Origin: Gracilaria vermiculophylla
Taxonomy: Eukaryota > Rhodophyta > Florideophyceae > Gracilariales > Gracilariaceae
Reading direction: 5' to 3'
DNA: 64,000 bases
Assembly: GCA_019155205.2 (NCBI GenBank)
Contig: JAHNZQ020000308.1
Coordinates: 2,282,359-2,346,358, forward strand
In this document: positions 19,706-31,900 of the stretch, in pieces
Position numbering within the stretch: position 1 is the stretch's first letter
How the letters are laid out: every line of letters starts with the position of its first letter
Translations under genes and position numbers: made by a program
Notes under the pieces: model-generated
Told to the model about the DNA's origin: nothing
What the model saw: the letters and a program-made list of their open reading frames with translations, nothing else
Databases searched by the model: none

Positions 19706-21875
19706 CGCGCTGTCAAAGTCAGAGAAAGGAAGGCACTTGAAAGCTCGATCGTACACCTGCCCGGGGTTTCCGTGCCTTCAGCTGATTAGGGCCTGTACTA
19801 CTTTTAAAGTCCCTTGGCCGTCTGGGTCCCGCGCCCACTTTAGTGGTGCAACAGCTACCCACGCAGTTGTGGTAATGCAATTCATGGAACAGACTACCTA
19901 TTATAATCGTAAGCAGAAAAACATGCGCAAATTCTCTGCCGAAATCTTTCTAGAGTTGCCTACGAAGTTCCTTCTCGAATCATCTGAAGCAATGTTGGTC
20001 ACCACACACACACACGTAGGAGTCGGGAATATGAAGCAGAAGGTCAATGTTCTTGATAGCCATGAAAGATGTCATGCAACAAGCTAATTAGCCTTCTTAA
20101 GAAGCGGCCATTGTGGAACCTGATATAGTTTCAAGCTCATCAAACAAACCCCTTTGACGGCAAAGAAGAGGAAGAATAAGTTTCAACTATTTCCCATTGT
20201 ACTCCATTGTGTTCGTGAGCTTTTCTAATGAAAAAGAAAAGTCATGAAAAACAGTAATACCATTCAATAAAAAAAACTACAAGGTATCAATAAACATCAA
20301 TATCCTCGCTTGTTAACAGAAACACCACACCATAAGAGTTTTGCTGGAAGGACATCTCCCACCAATGGATCATGTACTATTCCTTGGAGGTTCTGATCGA
20401 GTAAAAGTGAAAATACATTCTTATCAGATGCCCGAGACTGACCGCGCGCGCGAAGCGTTTCTAGTCGCGTGGGCGCCGCACCTTGCTGAGTTCACGCTCG
20501 CGCGTGGGTGCGATGCAAAAAAGCGGTCAAGGTCCACCGTTCGACGAGGACGGGCAGTCCAATGGAGAGACAAGGCCATCTTCGTTCCGTTTTGCTCTTG
20601 CACTAATAGCAACTTGGCTCTTTGCGCGCGTGCCACGCACGACCAACTTCATCTATACTACAAAAATTCTACCATGTTGTGTCAATTACTGGCGGTCAGT
20701 ACCCGCCTCAAATGCTTATGGTATTGCTTCTCCTATGTCCTGCCCATTTGAAACAGACATCGCGACTGCTAAGGTCAAGATGCCTTGTACTGCATTTAGA
20801 ATTGGTTAGATCTCCGTCGTTCCCTCCGTGGGGTCGACATGCGACCATTTGTTCACTTCAGCAACAGCTGTTGCGCGTTTGCTACAGAAGGAGGGGGACT
20901 ATCGACCCAGTTGCCATCAATCCACATCCCTTGTTGAACCTTTGCTTTGCTTACAGACCTCGTTTCTTTTCTAATGCTGTTTTTTAAAGAAAAGGAATTG
21001 TTCTAGAACATGTGACATTTGATATACGATCTCCAATTCTCTTTACCTTTTCTCAAAACACACCTTTTCTTCTTGGTTCCAGTCACACGAGAGAATGCCA
21101 AAGGTTCTGATTCTTTTCACGAAGGAAATAATTGTCTAAGTTTCAGTTGAGATCTTCTTCGTACAAGCGCTATTAGGAAGCAGTTCCATGAAATATATTA
21201 TACGCTTCTCTAAAACTGAGTATGTTTTCCGCCATAAACCTCAAAACATAATTTTGTAGAACCAATCGCAAAATAACGTCAATCCGTTTCTTTCTTGTGG
21301 ATGCTGGGCTTTATTTATATTCCACCACAAATCTATTTCAGAGACACTCCTCTTTACTCAGAAGGGCCCAGGAGAGCCAGAATCCGTTGGGTGCTGTAAA
21401 TAACGTATATAAGTGTCCAAAAAAGCAATAATAATAGTAATTCTTATGCTGCCAGGTTAGGCACGCCCGTCATCTTCTGGTGGTAAATTTTTGGAAAAGT
21501 CCTATCCGAAGGCAATGTCACTAAATATGGAAATTGTCTAATGTTTCTAATGCAGTGCACAAGCTGAAACTAGCTAGACTGGTCAATTCGGTTGCAACCC
21601 AGAGCGTTTAGTCGTGCTAAAAGTAAAGAAGGCACCGGAATCCTAGCATAGAATGATGTTGTTTTAACACATACATAATATCCCCTTTTTCACCCTGGAA
21701 GAAGGTGGTAGTCTCTGCAGAATGACGTTGAGATCGAGCCTAATTGGAAGGGCCAGCTTCATGGCGAGATGGCCCGTTCCCGATTGATGTTTGTTTTATT
21801 CACGTGTACGTGGAGCGATTTCTCAACAAGAAATATTGACAAAGGATTGCCCCGATACATGCACGTGGCTTTCAA

Positions 21876-21903
21876 CACTCTTGCATGCCAGGATGCAAGA
21901 GTG
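21876..21903. repeat. Perfect 11-bp inverted repeat (hairpin)
   Basis: CACTCTTGCAT, a 6-nt spacer and its exact reverse complement. Outside it, GTGGC (21865-21869) and GCCAC (21915-21919) can also pair across a mismatch-rich stretch. No adjacent gene explains it; it may be part of a small inverted-repeat element or a structured transcript. Confidence 0.55.
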
Positions 21904-23769
21904 CTTACACTACATGCCACTGCCGTCCACACCCCTTCCCGATTGTGTGGTAAGCCTGTCTTCTCTACTGACCGAGACGGCGGTTCTCGTAGATTCCATT
22001 GCCGTCCGAAGATGATCTCTGTTTCCGAGAATATTTTGCCAGCGATATATATCGCATCCCTATTTGGTTCGTTCATGTAACTCATTCAGAAGGTGATGTA
22101 CTATGTCACGTCTACCAAACATTCAAGACAAAGGGACGTCATGACGATGTTCTTTTGCTCGTGCCTTGTTGCACGTCATGGAACCCCTGTAATACTCAAG
22201 ATCGGTTCATAGAAACAGCCTGTTGGCTCGAATAACAGATTGCAACATCGGAAATAATGTCGGCTGTGAAGACCACGGACAGGAGATAAAAGCTGCGCAT
22301 AAGGAATTTTTGACGTGAAAGTTGCGCTCTCACTGCGTGTCGGACATCAAGAGCATTATACACTCTTGACGAGCATGATGTATCGGCAGCATCAGTAGCG
22401 AAAATTCTGCAAGCCGTGCGGTGTTCGTTCTTGTGTGTCAATTGCCACCATGCACGATGTGCGTCATGATGGTAACGACCAGTCGTCAAAGAACGATTTC
22501 GTCGAGGGCTGGGCTCGCTCGATCACGCTGGTAGTCCTAGCGTTTGCTTGTGCTCTTGCATCGCTCTGGAAGGGGTACGAGATGTTGTTACCGTAGCTCC
22601 GCAATGTATGAACACTTAAATCAGCCAAAGAGGAGGATCAGGAAAGGGAACACGGTCGGTATTTTGAACTGTGCATGAATTGCCGAGAAGAGGTTCATTT
22701 CTAAGAAATATGTGTACACTGTCCTTCAGGTTTAGTGAAAGCGGTAGTATTGCACCCTTTGTTGGTGCCTAAGAGGGACGCGTTTAAGCATGAACACGAT
22801 GGTATCTCGCCCGATACGGCACCCATATGTAAGCTCTCTGTGCGCTCGTTATGAATATGGGTGTCATTTGCTCTTCAGCAACATTATCGGCTCGGAAAAG
22901 CAGTGCGAAATCGCTGGACTCAGAAACAGTACGACATACTGAAGCAACAGCTGATGGCGCGCTTTTAATTCGTTACTTTGTTGGTCTGCTTGTGGAAAGT
23001 TACTGGTTTCCAGACCTCTGGAGTTGGCTGCACCTCACGTGGACATTGGAGTAACCATGATGTTGATGCTTTTCGACGAAGTCGTGGAGATCTCTTTCTC
23101 TCTCTCCAGGCCAACATTAGGCTTCAGAGAACAGAATATGATTACCCCTGCACAGTTGCAAAACGCTCGCGGTGGTTTTACAGAAACGGCATTCTGACGT
23201 TAGAAACAGATCTAGCTGGACACATGACACGAAAGGTACCTTAGCGTCTCCAGCGGCGGTCATGATAAAATGCGACTCTTACGTTTTTTTGCAACCGCCG
23301 AAGGAACTGGCCCAACACGACATCCAAGTTGCGTTTCGGAATGAGCCCCAATTTGCCCCGGTTGTCCTGCCTTTCGTCCATGTTCGAATATGCCCACCCA
23401 TCAGCCTACGTCCGCTATGGCCCAAAACGGAATGCGTGGGCTCTTTATGTCCGACACCTCGCCCCGCGCAAGACCCACTTTCTTTCGCATTGCGAAAGGA
23501 AATGTGCGGAGTTTCTCAACTCCGAATGGCCGAGTAACTGCTTGGAGAATTTGCGTTTTCAGCCGCACTTGACTTCTCAAACCGCCGCTTTCCAATCTCT
23601 CCCACGATTCATCAGTGTCGTCCGTTGACAATGGCACGTTAAAGACAATCGCCGTTGTGGGCTACAGGGCAGTTCTATTTTGTAACTCGAGGAGAATCTG
23701 ACACCTCCCCAGGTCGCTTCCATCTTATTCTTATTCTTTAAACCAAATCGTTCAGATCCATATTTTACT

Positions 23770-25143
23770 ATGGGTCGCGTGCGAGGCCTGGCGTTTGCAG
23801 TGCTTGTGTTGCTTCTTTCTCTTACCACTGTTTTCGCCAAACTCGATGATTTTAACACTGTTCCAACTATAAAGCATCTCAAGATCAGTCGATCTTCGAT
23901 ACTGTCCACACCAGTTGATGCCATCGATGTGATTAACATCGTCGAGAAGCTGGAATCCATCATATCCGAGGTTATCCAAGATTTTGATGAAATGATGAGT
24001 TTAGAGCCCACTATGGAAAGCGAGCAAGTTGATGTGTCATCTTCGGAAGAAATGTTTGAGCCCACATTTGAACCTGAAGATGAGTCTCAAAAGTTGTCCT
24101 CAACACCCTTGGCTTCAGTAGCGCCGTCATCTGCTTCGACCGGCATTTTCTCAGATTTGAATATCCGACCAAGACATGGCGGCACGCACACCAACGAAGC
24201 GAAACCATCGATTCAAGTGCATGGAGATGGGCTCGCAGCGAGCGCGGAAATTGAGGAAGAGGAAACTTCAGTCGAGGAGACTATCGCAGAGGAGGATGAA
24301 ATAAGTGTTGCTGACACAACAAATGAGGAGACAAGCGTTCCGGAAACGTTCATCGAGGAATCTGAGGAAGATATCATTACAGCTTCCCCAACTCCGAAGA
24401 TTGAGCGGGCAGATAGCAGCACAACGCGGCGTCCTCCTCAAGATTCATTCAAACCGTCGACTTCGCCATCTCCTTCGGCTTCGGCTTCAGTTTCAGCTTC
24501 GCCCCGACCTTCACCATCGCCAAAAGAGATACCCTTTCGCACACTAACTTACGGATACAAAGGTTACACGGACTCTGTGGTGCTATTACTACTTGACGTG
24601 AACGAGACCGCGGAACAAGTAGAAACCTTGGTGGATCAGCTTCGCGAACAAGGTTTCAGCAAAACAAAGTTTATAGCCATTGAACCGAGTGATATATGGA
24701 TTCGCAGTAAGAGCAAGAAAGAGCGCGCGTGGTTTGATGCATCAGACGAGACATTGGGGCCTCTCCGTGAAGCTCAGGTACTTCGTGCAACCAAGAGGGT
24801 GATGGAAGTCCCCCGCGGTCGTCGTCCGACTCTTATTGGTTTTGGTCAAGGAGGGGCAATAGCACTGACCGCGTACATGAGATACGGTGTAGATGGAGTG
24901 GTAAGCTCTTGTGGTGGATTGCCTTTGATTTCTACATATCCTCGAGAAATGACAGATGATAGCAAGTATAGCATGGCATTGGTAGTTGGAGGAGATCATT
25001 TGATTAACGGAGTAGAGCGCATGCAGAACGCGCGCCGAGAGGTAGTGTTTCTTAGAACTAACGAGCCCAAGGAAAACGGACGCTTTAAGGAAGAGGTCAT
25101 CGGCTACGTGGTTGGCGTCCTTAATCGAGCGATTGCCACGTAA
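23770..25143 (+). CDS. Secreted protein with an acyl-protein-thioesterase-like domain lacking the nucleophile
   Basis: 457 residues: signal peptide (1-23, cleaved after VFA), a long acidic, Ser/Thr/Glu/Pro-rich region (about 80-255, with a PSPSASASVSASPRPSPSP stalk), then an alpha/beta-hydrolase domain of the phospholipase/carboxylesterase (APT) type at about 256-455. Family features remain: RAWFDAS at 319-325 like the SWFD segment, the GxSxGG elbow read here as G357-F-G359-Q-G-G, then CGGLPL (381-386). The nucleophile Ser is Gly (G359), and no His follows in the expected C-terminal place; D409 in GGDHLI may be the Asp. So it is probably a non-catalytic binding protein, or a hydrolase-derived extracellular/wall protein. 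The stalk suggests O-glycosylation. One long exon; no intron seen. Confidence 0.72.
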   Translation: MGRVRGLAFAVLVLLLSLTTVFAKLDDFNTVPTIKHLKISRSSILSTPVDAIDVINIVEKLESIISEVIQDFDEMMSLEPTMESEQVDVSSSEEMFEPTFEPEDESQKLSSTPLASVAPSSASTGIFSDLNIRPRHGGTHTNEAKPSIQVHGDGLAASAEIEEEETSVEETIAEEDEISVADTTNEETSVPETFIEESEEDIITASPTPKIERADSSTTRRPPQDSFKPSTSPSPSASASVSASPRPSPSPKEIPFRTLTYGYKGYTDSVVLLLLDVNETAEQVETLVDQLREQGFSKTKFIAIEPSDIWIRSKSKKERAWFDASDETLGPLREAQVLRATKRVMEVPRGRRPTLIGFGQGGAIALTAYMRYGVDGVVSSCGGLPLISTYPREMTDDSKYSMALVVGGDHLINGVERMQNARREVVFLRTNEPKENGRFKEEVIGYVVGVLNRAIAT

Positions 25144-26104
25144 ACCAGTAGAACTTTTTGTACCAAGTTGTGAATCTGTCCCATTCACTATCAGTGTTTA
25201 AAGGCCTGAACGTTTGGCAAGCCTGGAAACTGACTAAATAATGAATGAAAGATAGGCCAATGTCCATCTATGGTTAAATCCATCGGCTGTTTCGTTGAAA
25301 CGGCTAAGGGATGGCAGAAGAAGATGAGAAAGGGTTTGATTGACAGGTGCACATCTTCCGAGTGAGGTTAATGGACTTCGCTCCTCGGTCAAGTTAGCCT
25401 TGATTCGAAGCATATAAACTTTGAAACCAAGACATTTGTTCTCAAATATAGCAATGTACAGAACACTCGTAGAAGCAGAGCTCTGTATTGAGTAAACTGC
25501 CATAGCTTCGTAGTTGTAGAGGTTCATTTATTATCATTTTTTAGTAGTCCTGTTTGTCCTCAGTCGAAGTTATCAATCTCGTGCCCTAAATTGATACTAT
25601 TCAAAAAATATTCGATGTTATTCGTTTCTTTCCTTTTGAACAGTCACGTGCAACACAGGTCACGGGAAAGCTGAGCACGTGATCATAGTTTGATATATAA
25701 AATGAGGAACCTACAGTGAGATACAGACAGATGTCTTCGAGAATCTTTCGCCCGCTTGGATGCTCAACGGTACCCTCTTCACAACCACGAGATGGATTCT
25801 CAGGAAGAGCAAATTCAAAGACTGTGTCTAAGAGCAGCGTAGGAAAATGGCTGAAATAAATAGAGCATTTCAGTAGTCTTAGGGTGGTGGCTTTTAGCCA
25901 AGGCAGAAGAAAACTGGTCATACTTTGTTTGATTTACAGCGGTGACAAATATTCATTGTCCTTCGGTGTTTAGGTTGTCAGAGAATGAAAAAGGAAGGAG
26001 CTTGTCACGACTGGATTTCCGTGAACGATAACAATATCATCTGCTTCATCCTCAAGCCAGATTGCGGCCCAGACGGGGCGCCTGAGCACAATTTGACAAT
26101 TAGA
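25144..26104. other. Convergent spacer
   Basis: About 960 bp between two convergent genes, the secreted pseudohydrolase (+) and the methyltransferase (-). Only short random ORFs are present. No recognisable element. Confidence 0.4.
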
Positions 26105-27043
26105 CTAGTTCTTGATTCCTTTAGCCCAGTGGTATATAAACGTGGCATGAGTAGTGAAATTCTGAGGATGCGTCCACTTTTTTCCCGTTTCAAATACTTT
26201 GCTGATATGGGGATCAACGCTTGTGACATGGAATCCAGCAGATCCAAGAAGATTGAAAAGCAGCTGTCGATTCCAAGTATAAAGATGCTGATCTGTGTCC
26301 ATCTTATTCACATTCCCAGCATATTGGACTCCTTCGTTCTTAATGCCAATAATCTGCAGAATTTTATGCCATATGTGCATGAAAACAAATTAGCAAATGT
26401 ACATTAGTCGACGGAAAAAGCATACCTGAAATGATCAAGGGAATAAAAAACAACTTACTGCACGACCGCCTTTCTTTACCTTCCTCGCCATTTCACGAAG
26501 CTCGGTTAGGGGACATTCGAAGTGTTCTATGGCGCTTGTCGAAAACAATATGTCAATACTGTTATCGGGGACATCTTCAGGATATATGTAGGTCTCAATT
26601 TGCGCGGGATAGTTGCGTTTTATGGAGGCTCTGGCAACCGGATTGATCTCAACGGCAATACGACGGGAAACATTTAGTCTGGCTAAAATATGACCCCCGC
26701 CGGCACCAAGGTCTGCCACAAAGTCCGTAGGCTTGACATCTAAGAACTTATTCCAGTCTCGTGCGGCAGCCTTTTCTTGACCAAGTTTAGTCTGCCAACG
26801 AAAATAAGCATCGTCATAATGTGAGGTTACAGTATTGTTAGTTTCATGGAGAGGCACTCGACATCCTGGACCGCAACAACGTTTTGAGAAGTCTGGGGGA
26901 TAAAAGAGAGACAAAATGTGGACTGGGGAGTACAGAGCCAGAATAGCATTGAGTACAAGAACAAGAAAAGCGAGAAAGGCGACTAGGCGAAAGATCAGTG
27001 AGCGGCGCGATAGAGCTCGTGACGCTTTAGACAACAAAGGCAT
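26105..27043 (-). CDS. Type II membrane-anchored SAM-dependent methyltransferase, two exons
   Basis: 277-residue protein, exons 27043-26459 and 26353-26105; the 105-nt intron has GTAAGT and CTGCAG ends and joins GGRA to IIGIKNEG in phase 0. A short basic tail and one hydrophobic span at about 15-38 make it a type II, probably Golgi, protein. Two adjacent Cys (CCGPGC, 56-61) follow. The methyltransferase domain has motif I DLGAGGGH (111-118), E132 after a hydrophobic strand (binds the SAM ribose), and IDILFSTSAIEHF (motif II region, 163-175). Exon 2 carries HLYTWNRQLLFNLLGSAGF, typical of the C-terminal helix of class I enzymes. The ATG at 27103 is a possible earlier start. The substrate is unknown; O-methylation of wall polysaccharide is plausible in a red alga. 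Confidence 0.78.
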
Positions 27044-28908
27044 AGTACTGAACAGAAAGAAACTGCTGCGTAAGTGTTGGGTGCTACACCGATGCCGCCG
27101 CAAGATGAGTTGAAACCTGTATTGGGTTCTTTGGAAACGATTGTAGAAGTTACCAGATCGGGGTTGGGGAGCGCCTCATACTTTGAACCACCGAAGGAGT
27201 GAGCAAGACTGGTTTCATGATATCAACCTGGCTGCCTTACATCAGAACAGGGTGTTTACATGAATACTGTCAGCCAAACCATGATTCTCATCTCGAAGAA
27301 AATGAATCAGGTGCAATTGGCTCTTGTTGGCTCACACTTGAGAACGTAAAGAATTAATTATTACGTGAACACGACAGAGAATTAAGATTGTATTATTCGC
27401 TCAGTGTTTATGACGATGGAACCCCGAACTGTTGACAATATCTTGGCAGTCTACCCGGGTACTTGCGATGCCTTGGTGTCATCGAAGCAGAATAGGCGAA
27501 TGGATGAAGGTGGGTAAGGGGCACTTCGTATCGAATGATAAGACTACATATTTATTTAATCAGTATTATTAGTTGCTCCACGACAGCTTCGCTCTATCAT
27601 ATTTTTGGTCAGATCCAACGGGAAGACATAATCAGTCCTTCTTGAAACCATCATCAATGCGATACAAACCACTGAAATCCTAGAAGGATGAAGCAGTGCT
27701 AGGGTGTCATAGACATAGGTGGATGGCGAAACGAAGACCGCGAAAGGGCGGCAATACTATCTGCACGACTTAAAAGTCGCCGATGGCTTGGATAAGTGGG
27801 AAGAACTCTCTCGCTCTGCACAGTGAGCTCGTTTCTGTTCTTGCGATCGGCTCACGCTGCTCGCCCCCCCTGTCAATTATTTTCTGCGTGCCTGAGAATG
27901 ACAAGTAACTTCGCTGTAGTCTCATGACCGAGACGATACAGAATCACGTGCTAAAGTATTCAGTATCTTCTGCTCGTTACGATTTCAGACCTGCCTTCTT
28001 GGTCCAGTGCAGTGGACGAAGGGTTCAGGATTAGCAATCGCTAGCTCTGTGCGCTGAGTTGCGCAGGCTTGTTGAAGTTGTCAACAGTAACGTGACAGCA
28101 GCCGCGGTGTATGACTCGTGCCAAAGCGGAGTTAAAACGAAAGCTTTCTTTCGCTTGAACACCAATTAGGAGCAATTATACTGTTGCCTGTCGTGGCAAG
28201 AGCTCGCGGCTATTTCAAGCAGTTGGCATAACAGTACGCTGTAGCACATGCTCTTCTTTACTTCCTTTTATAATAACGTTTCGCTCTGCTTCTTGGCTTC
28301 TGCAACGGAGTCGCATCGCCGAGGTTCAGCCTCTCCTCTCGACAACGAGAACATTTTTCAAGACCGAAATGCGAAACGATGGCTCTCGTTCCCATATCTC
28401 CGTGTTGCAGACCTGGGCTGTTCAGATCCGTAACCAGGGAAGCTCTGTTGACTACGAACGGCACTGATATGTAATTCTAGCAGCTACCGCAACGTGCCCA
28501 TTTATCACTGCGAACCGTAAAACTGTCTCTTCGAACAGAGCGCTGTAGGGGCGGTGTTAAAGCCCGTCTGTATCGGCTCTTTTTAGCTCTTTTCGGTTTT
28601 GCGCTTCAGTTATTGCATACACCTTCTCCCATAACGAAGACACTGCACAAACTGCCAGCCCTCGCAAATGCGCTTTCCACCCCCATGGGAGCCATCCCTC
28701 TTCATTTTAAATGCTCAACGTGTAAGGCCGTTGTCTGTAGACTCTCCTTTTGACATCAGTACATCTTACAAACCCTGGAATGGTCTCGGCTTTTCTCATG
28801 CAAAAATTATATGTGAATATAGTTCAAGTTCTATTGTCGTCGCAGAATAATACCAAGTACAATTTCTTCTTCAACAAGATGAACACGGTTACAGACCTTT
28901 CCGATGTA
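27044..28908. other. Gene-free spacer
   Basis: About 1.9 kb upstream of the methyltransferase and downstream of the copper ATPase. Only short ORFs without protein-like composition. No repeat or RNA gene recognised. Confidence 0.4.
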
Positions 28909-31900
28909 TCATACGGACGAAAATGATCTATCAACACCGAGTAAACTATCTCTCACGTCAAACTCTTCATCTCCCTCAGAACTCCGATCCTCCAGCACAA
29001 ATTTTTGGGTGGAAACATTCATCATCTCCGTCCCATGATAACCGACATCATACCCAACATTTGGGGGCTTATACCATCGCAATGCCAAAGAGCTTAACAC
29101 GACACACGTGCTGGACAGAGCCATAGCCCCACTCGCCACAAAAGGGGGCACCCGTATCTGAAATACTGGATACAACGCCCCAGCTGCCAATGGAATTCCA
29201 ATGATGTTGTATCCGACCGCCCAACAAAAATTAAGTTTCACCCTTCGAAACGCCTTTCTTGCCAGATCTAAGGCATTCACAACTCCTCGAAGATCGCTTC
29301 GCACAAGCACTACAGCCGCCGATTCTGCTGCTACCGGTGCCCCCGCCCCGATCGCAATACCAACAGACGCTGCGGCTAGTGCTGGAGCGTCATTGATTCC
29401 GTCACCGACAAAACATGTCGCTTCATTCTCTTTCACGACCGCCACTTTCGTCCATGGCATGGCCCGAGCATGGACTGCACCGAGAGAAATTCCACTTCGC
29501 AACGCGACGGCACGGGCAGTTTCTTCAGAATCTCCGGTGACAATACTGGTGGATATACCCATCTTCTGGATAGCCGTCACAACATCCCGAGCTTCTGCTC
29601 GTATCAAATCTTCCAGGCCAAACACGAAAACAAGCTTGTCATTAACAATAGCCACAACTATTGTTAAACCTTCCTGATCTTCCATGCGCTGCATGCTTTT
29701 CACCTCACCTTCCGTCAGCAACTGCTCCTCGTTCAACCCATCGAACGCAAACTGTCTGGAGCCTATGCGCACCGAATATTCGCCTCTGTTAATCGTGGCC
29801 TTCATTCCCTGGCCTGGGATTTCTTGGATTTCTGAGAGCTTGTAGGCCTTTTGGTTTTGAACATGAATAGCCATGTCTCCTTGACTATTCCTGATATATC
29901 TTGTGATGGCTGAAGCTAAAGGGTGGTGTGACTCTGATTCCACCAAATAGACAATATCTGAAAGAATAACTGACGCCTGCTCCGTAGTTGCGCTTCCTCG
30001 TTCTCCTACGAACACAGCAGCAACTTCAGGTTTTCCCATTGTCAGCGTACCTGTTTTGTCAAAGATCACATGCTTGACACTATTTGCCGCCTCGATGGCG
30101 CTCCCACCGCCTTTGAACAAAACGCCCATTTTGGCGCCCATCTCCGACGCAACCATTACAGCAGTCGGCGTGGCAAGCCCCAGCGCGCATGGGCACGCAA
30201 TAACAAGGGTTTCCAAAGCAAATAGCGCGGCAAAGAGGAGCTTGCCTTCATCCGCGTACCATTCCTGCGGAATCCACTCATACTTAGCCGCTGTGTACCA
30301 TGCACAAAACACGACTAGGGAAATCGCGATGACAACCGGTACGAATACATTTGAGACGTTGTCCGCGAATGCCTCAACCGGAGCACGAGATGTCTGGGCG
30401 TCATTCACCAGTTTGACAATTTGAGAGAGTACTGCATCAGAACCTACGGCCGAAGTTCGCACAAGCAATGAACCGCCACCGTTCACAGTACCCCCATAGA
30501 GGGAATGGCCCTTACTCTTGGGGACTGGTCTACTCTCTCCGGTCAACATGGACTCATCCACAGCGGATAATCCCTCCAGGACCTCGCCATCTACAGGCAC
30601 ACGATCCCCGGGAATGAGCTTCACCACGTCACCGACGCTTAGGGCCTTCACTGACACTTCAGTGTGGCATGTCACGCCATCTACTTCGTCAAATAGAACG
30701 GCACTTTCCGGAGCTAAAGCCGATAGAGCTGCGACACCAGCCGCGGCTCGACGTTTTGCAGATGCTTCCAACCATTTTCCGACGAGGACCATGGTAATGA
30801 TCATGACAGATACCTTAAACATAGCTGCATGACCAAGGGCCATATCGCCTGGTTTAGATGTGCCAAACAACATGACGAAAAGGCTGGAGAAGTATACAAT
30901 TGATGTAGACATGGCAACCAGAACATCCATCGTTGCCCGACCCTTACGAATGGCGTAGTAACTAGCTCGATAGAAGCCGGCTCCACATCCGAACTGCACT
31001 GGAGTTGCCAATACAAAATGTGCGCGTTCCATAAGGCGCTTACTCACCAGCGATGTGTGGGAATGCAAGAGACTGATTATAAGGACTGGGGTAAAGAAAG
31101 CGAGCGACCACAGAAAACGCCCTCTCCACATTCGAGCTTCTTCGCTGATCACGTCTGTAGGAATAAAGCTATCTGCCGATGTCAGATATTCGCTTTCTGC
31201 CTTAGGGGCTTGCTTCACAATCATCTTTCCAAACGTTCCATCATGCTCAAGAATGCGTAATACTGTTGCCTTATAGAAACCTGGAGCGAGTGTTATAGAA
31301 GCGGTGATTTCGTCGATTTCAACATGCTGAACACTTTCTTGAAACCGCAAAGCCTTTACGGCATTATCCGCATGTCTGCTCGTCTGAAAGATGATACAAA
31401 ATCGAACATCCACAGAGGCAGGATCTTGTTTTTGTCTAGCATTAACAATGTCCGAAATAGAGCTTGTATATCCCGAATATGTTAAAGAATCTGCAAGTGC
31501 TTGAGATGGTGTGACAGAAGAATTGTGTAAAATGGTAGCGCGTCCAGCAAGAAGATTAACCCGGGCAGATGACACGCCTTCAAGATTGGAAAGCAAACCC
31601 TCGACGACACCAACACAACTGGAACAGGTCATACCACCCACACGAAGATGGGTTGTCGTCTTGGCAACATCGTTCTCGTGGTCCGCGCCTGCAGACCCTT
31701 CAAGGCCCCCAACATGAGTACGTTTTCCAGGAATTATTTGATTTGAAGGGGGATGCAATGTGGGATTGCTATCTGCAGCGGAGAAATTGTTTGTCGTTGC
31801 ATTGTTCTGCAGACAAATCTCATCGCTATCATTTGATAAAACAAGAGTCGCTGTCTTGCTTGTATTCCTGACGGCGTTTATCAGGTTGTTTGGATCTGAA

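Larger units (their letters stand above)
17360..23769. other. Long gene-poor spacer with repeat relics
   Basis: About 6.4 kb without a confident intact gene. It contains the probable hAT transposase relic at 19277-19705, a TAGGGCCTGTACT sequence at about 19785-19797 resembling hAT termini, a perfect 11-bp-stem hairpin at 21876-21903, and many short random-looking ORFs. The last part should contain the promoter of the gene starting at 23770. No rRNA, tRNA or CRISPR array was seen. Confidence 0.45.

Noticed and set aside
19695..20087. 130-codon ORF downstream of the hAT relic
   Set aside because: Disordered composition, overlapping the terminal-repeat-like sequence; nothing recognised.
25985..26407. 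140-codon + strand ORF across the methyltransferase 3' end
   Set aside because: It is antisense to a spliced gene with clear methyltransferase motifs.
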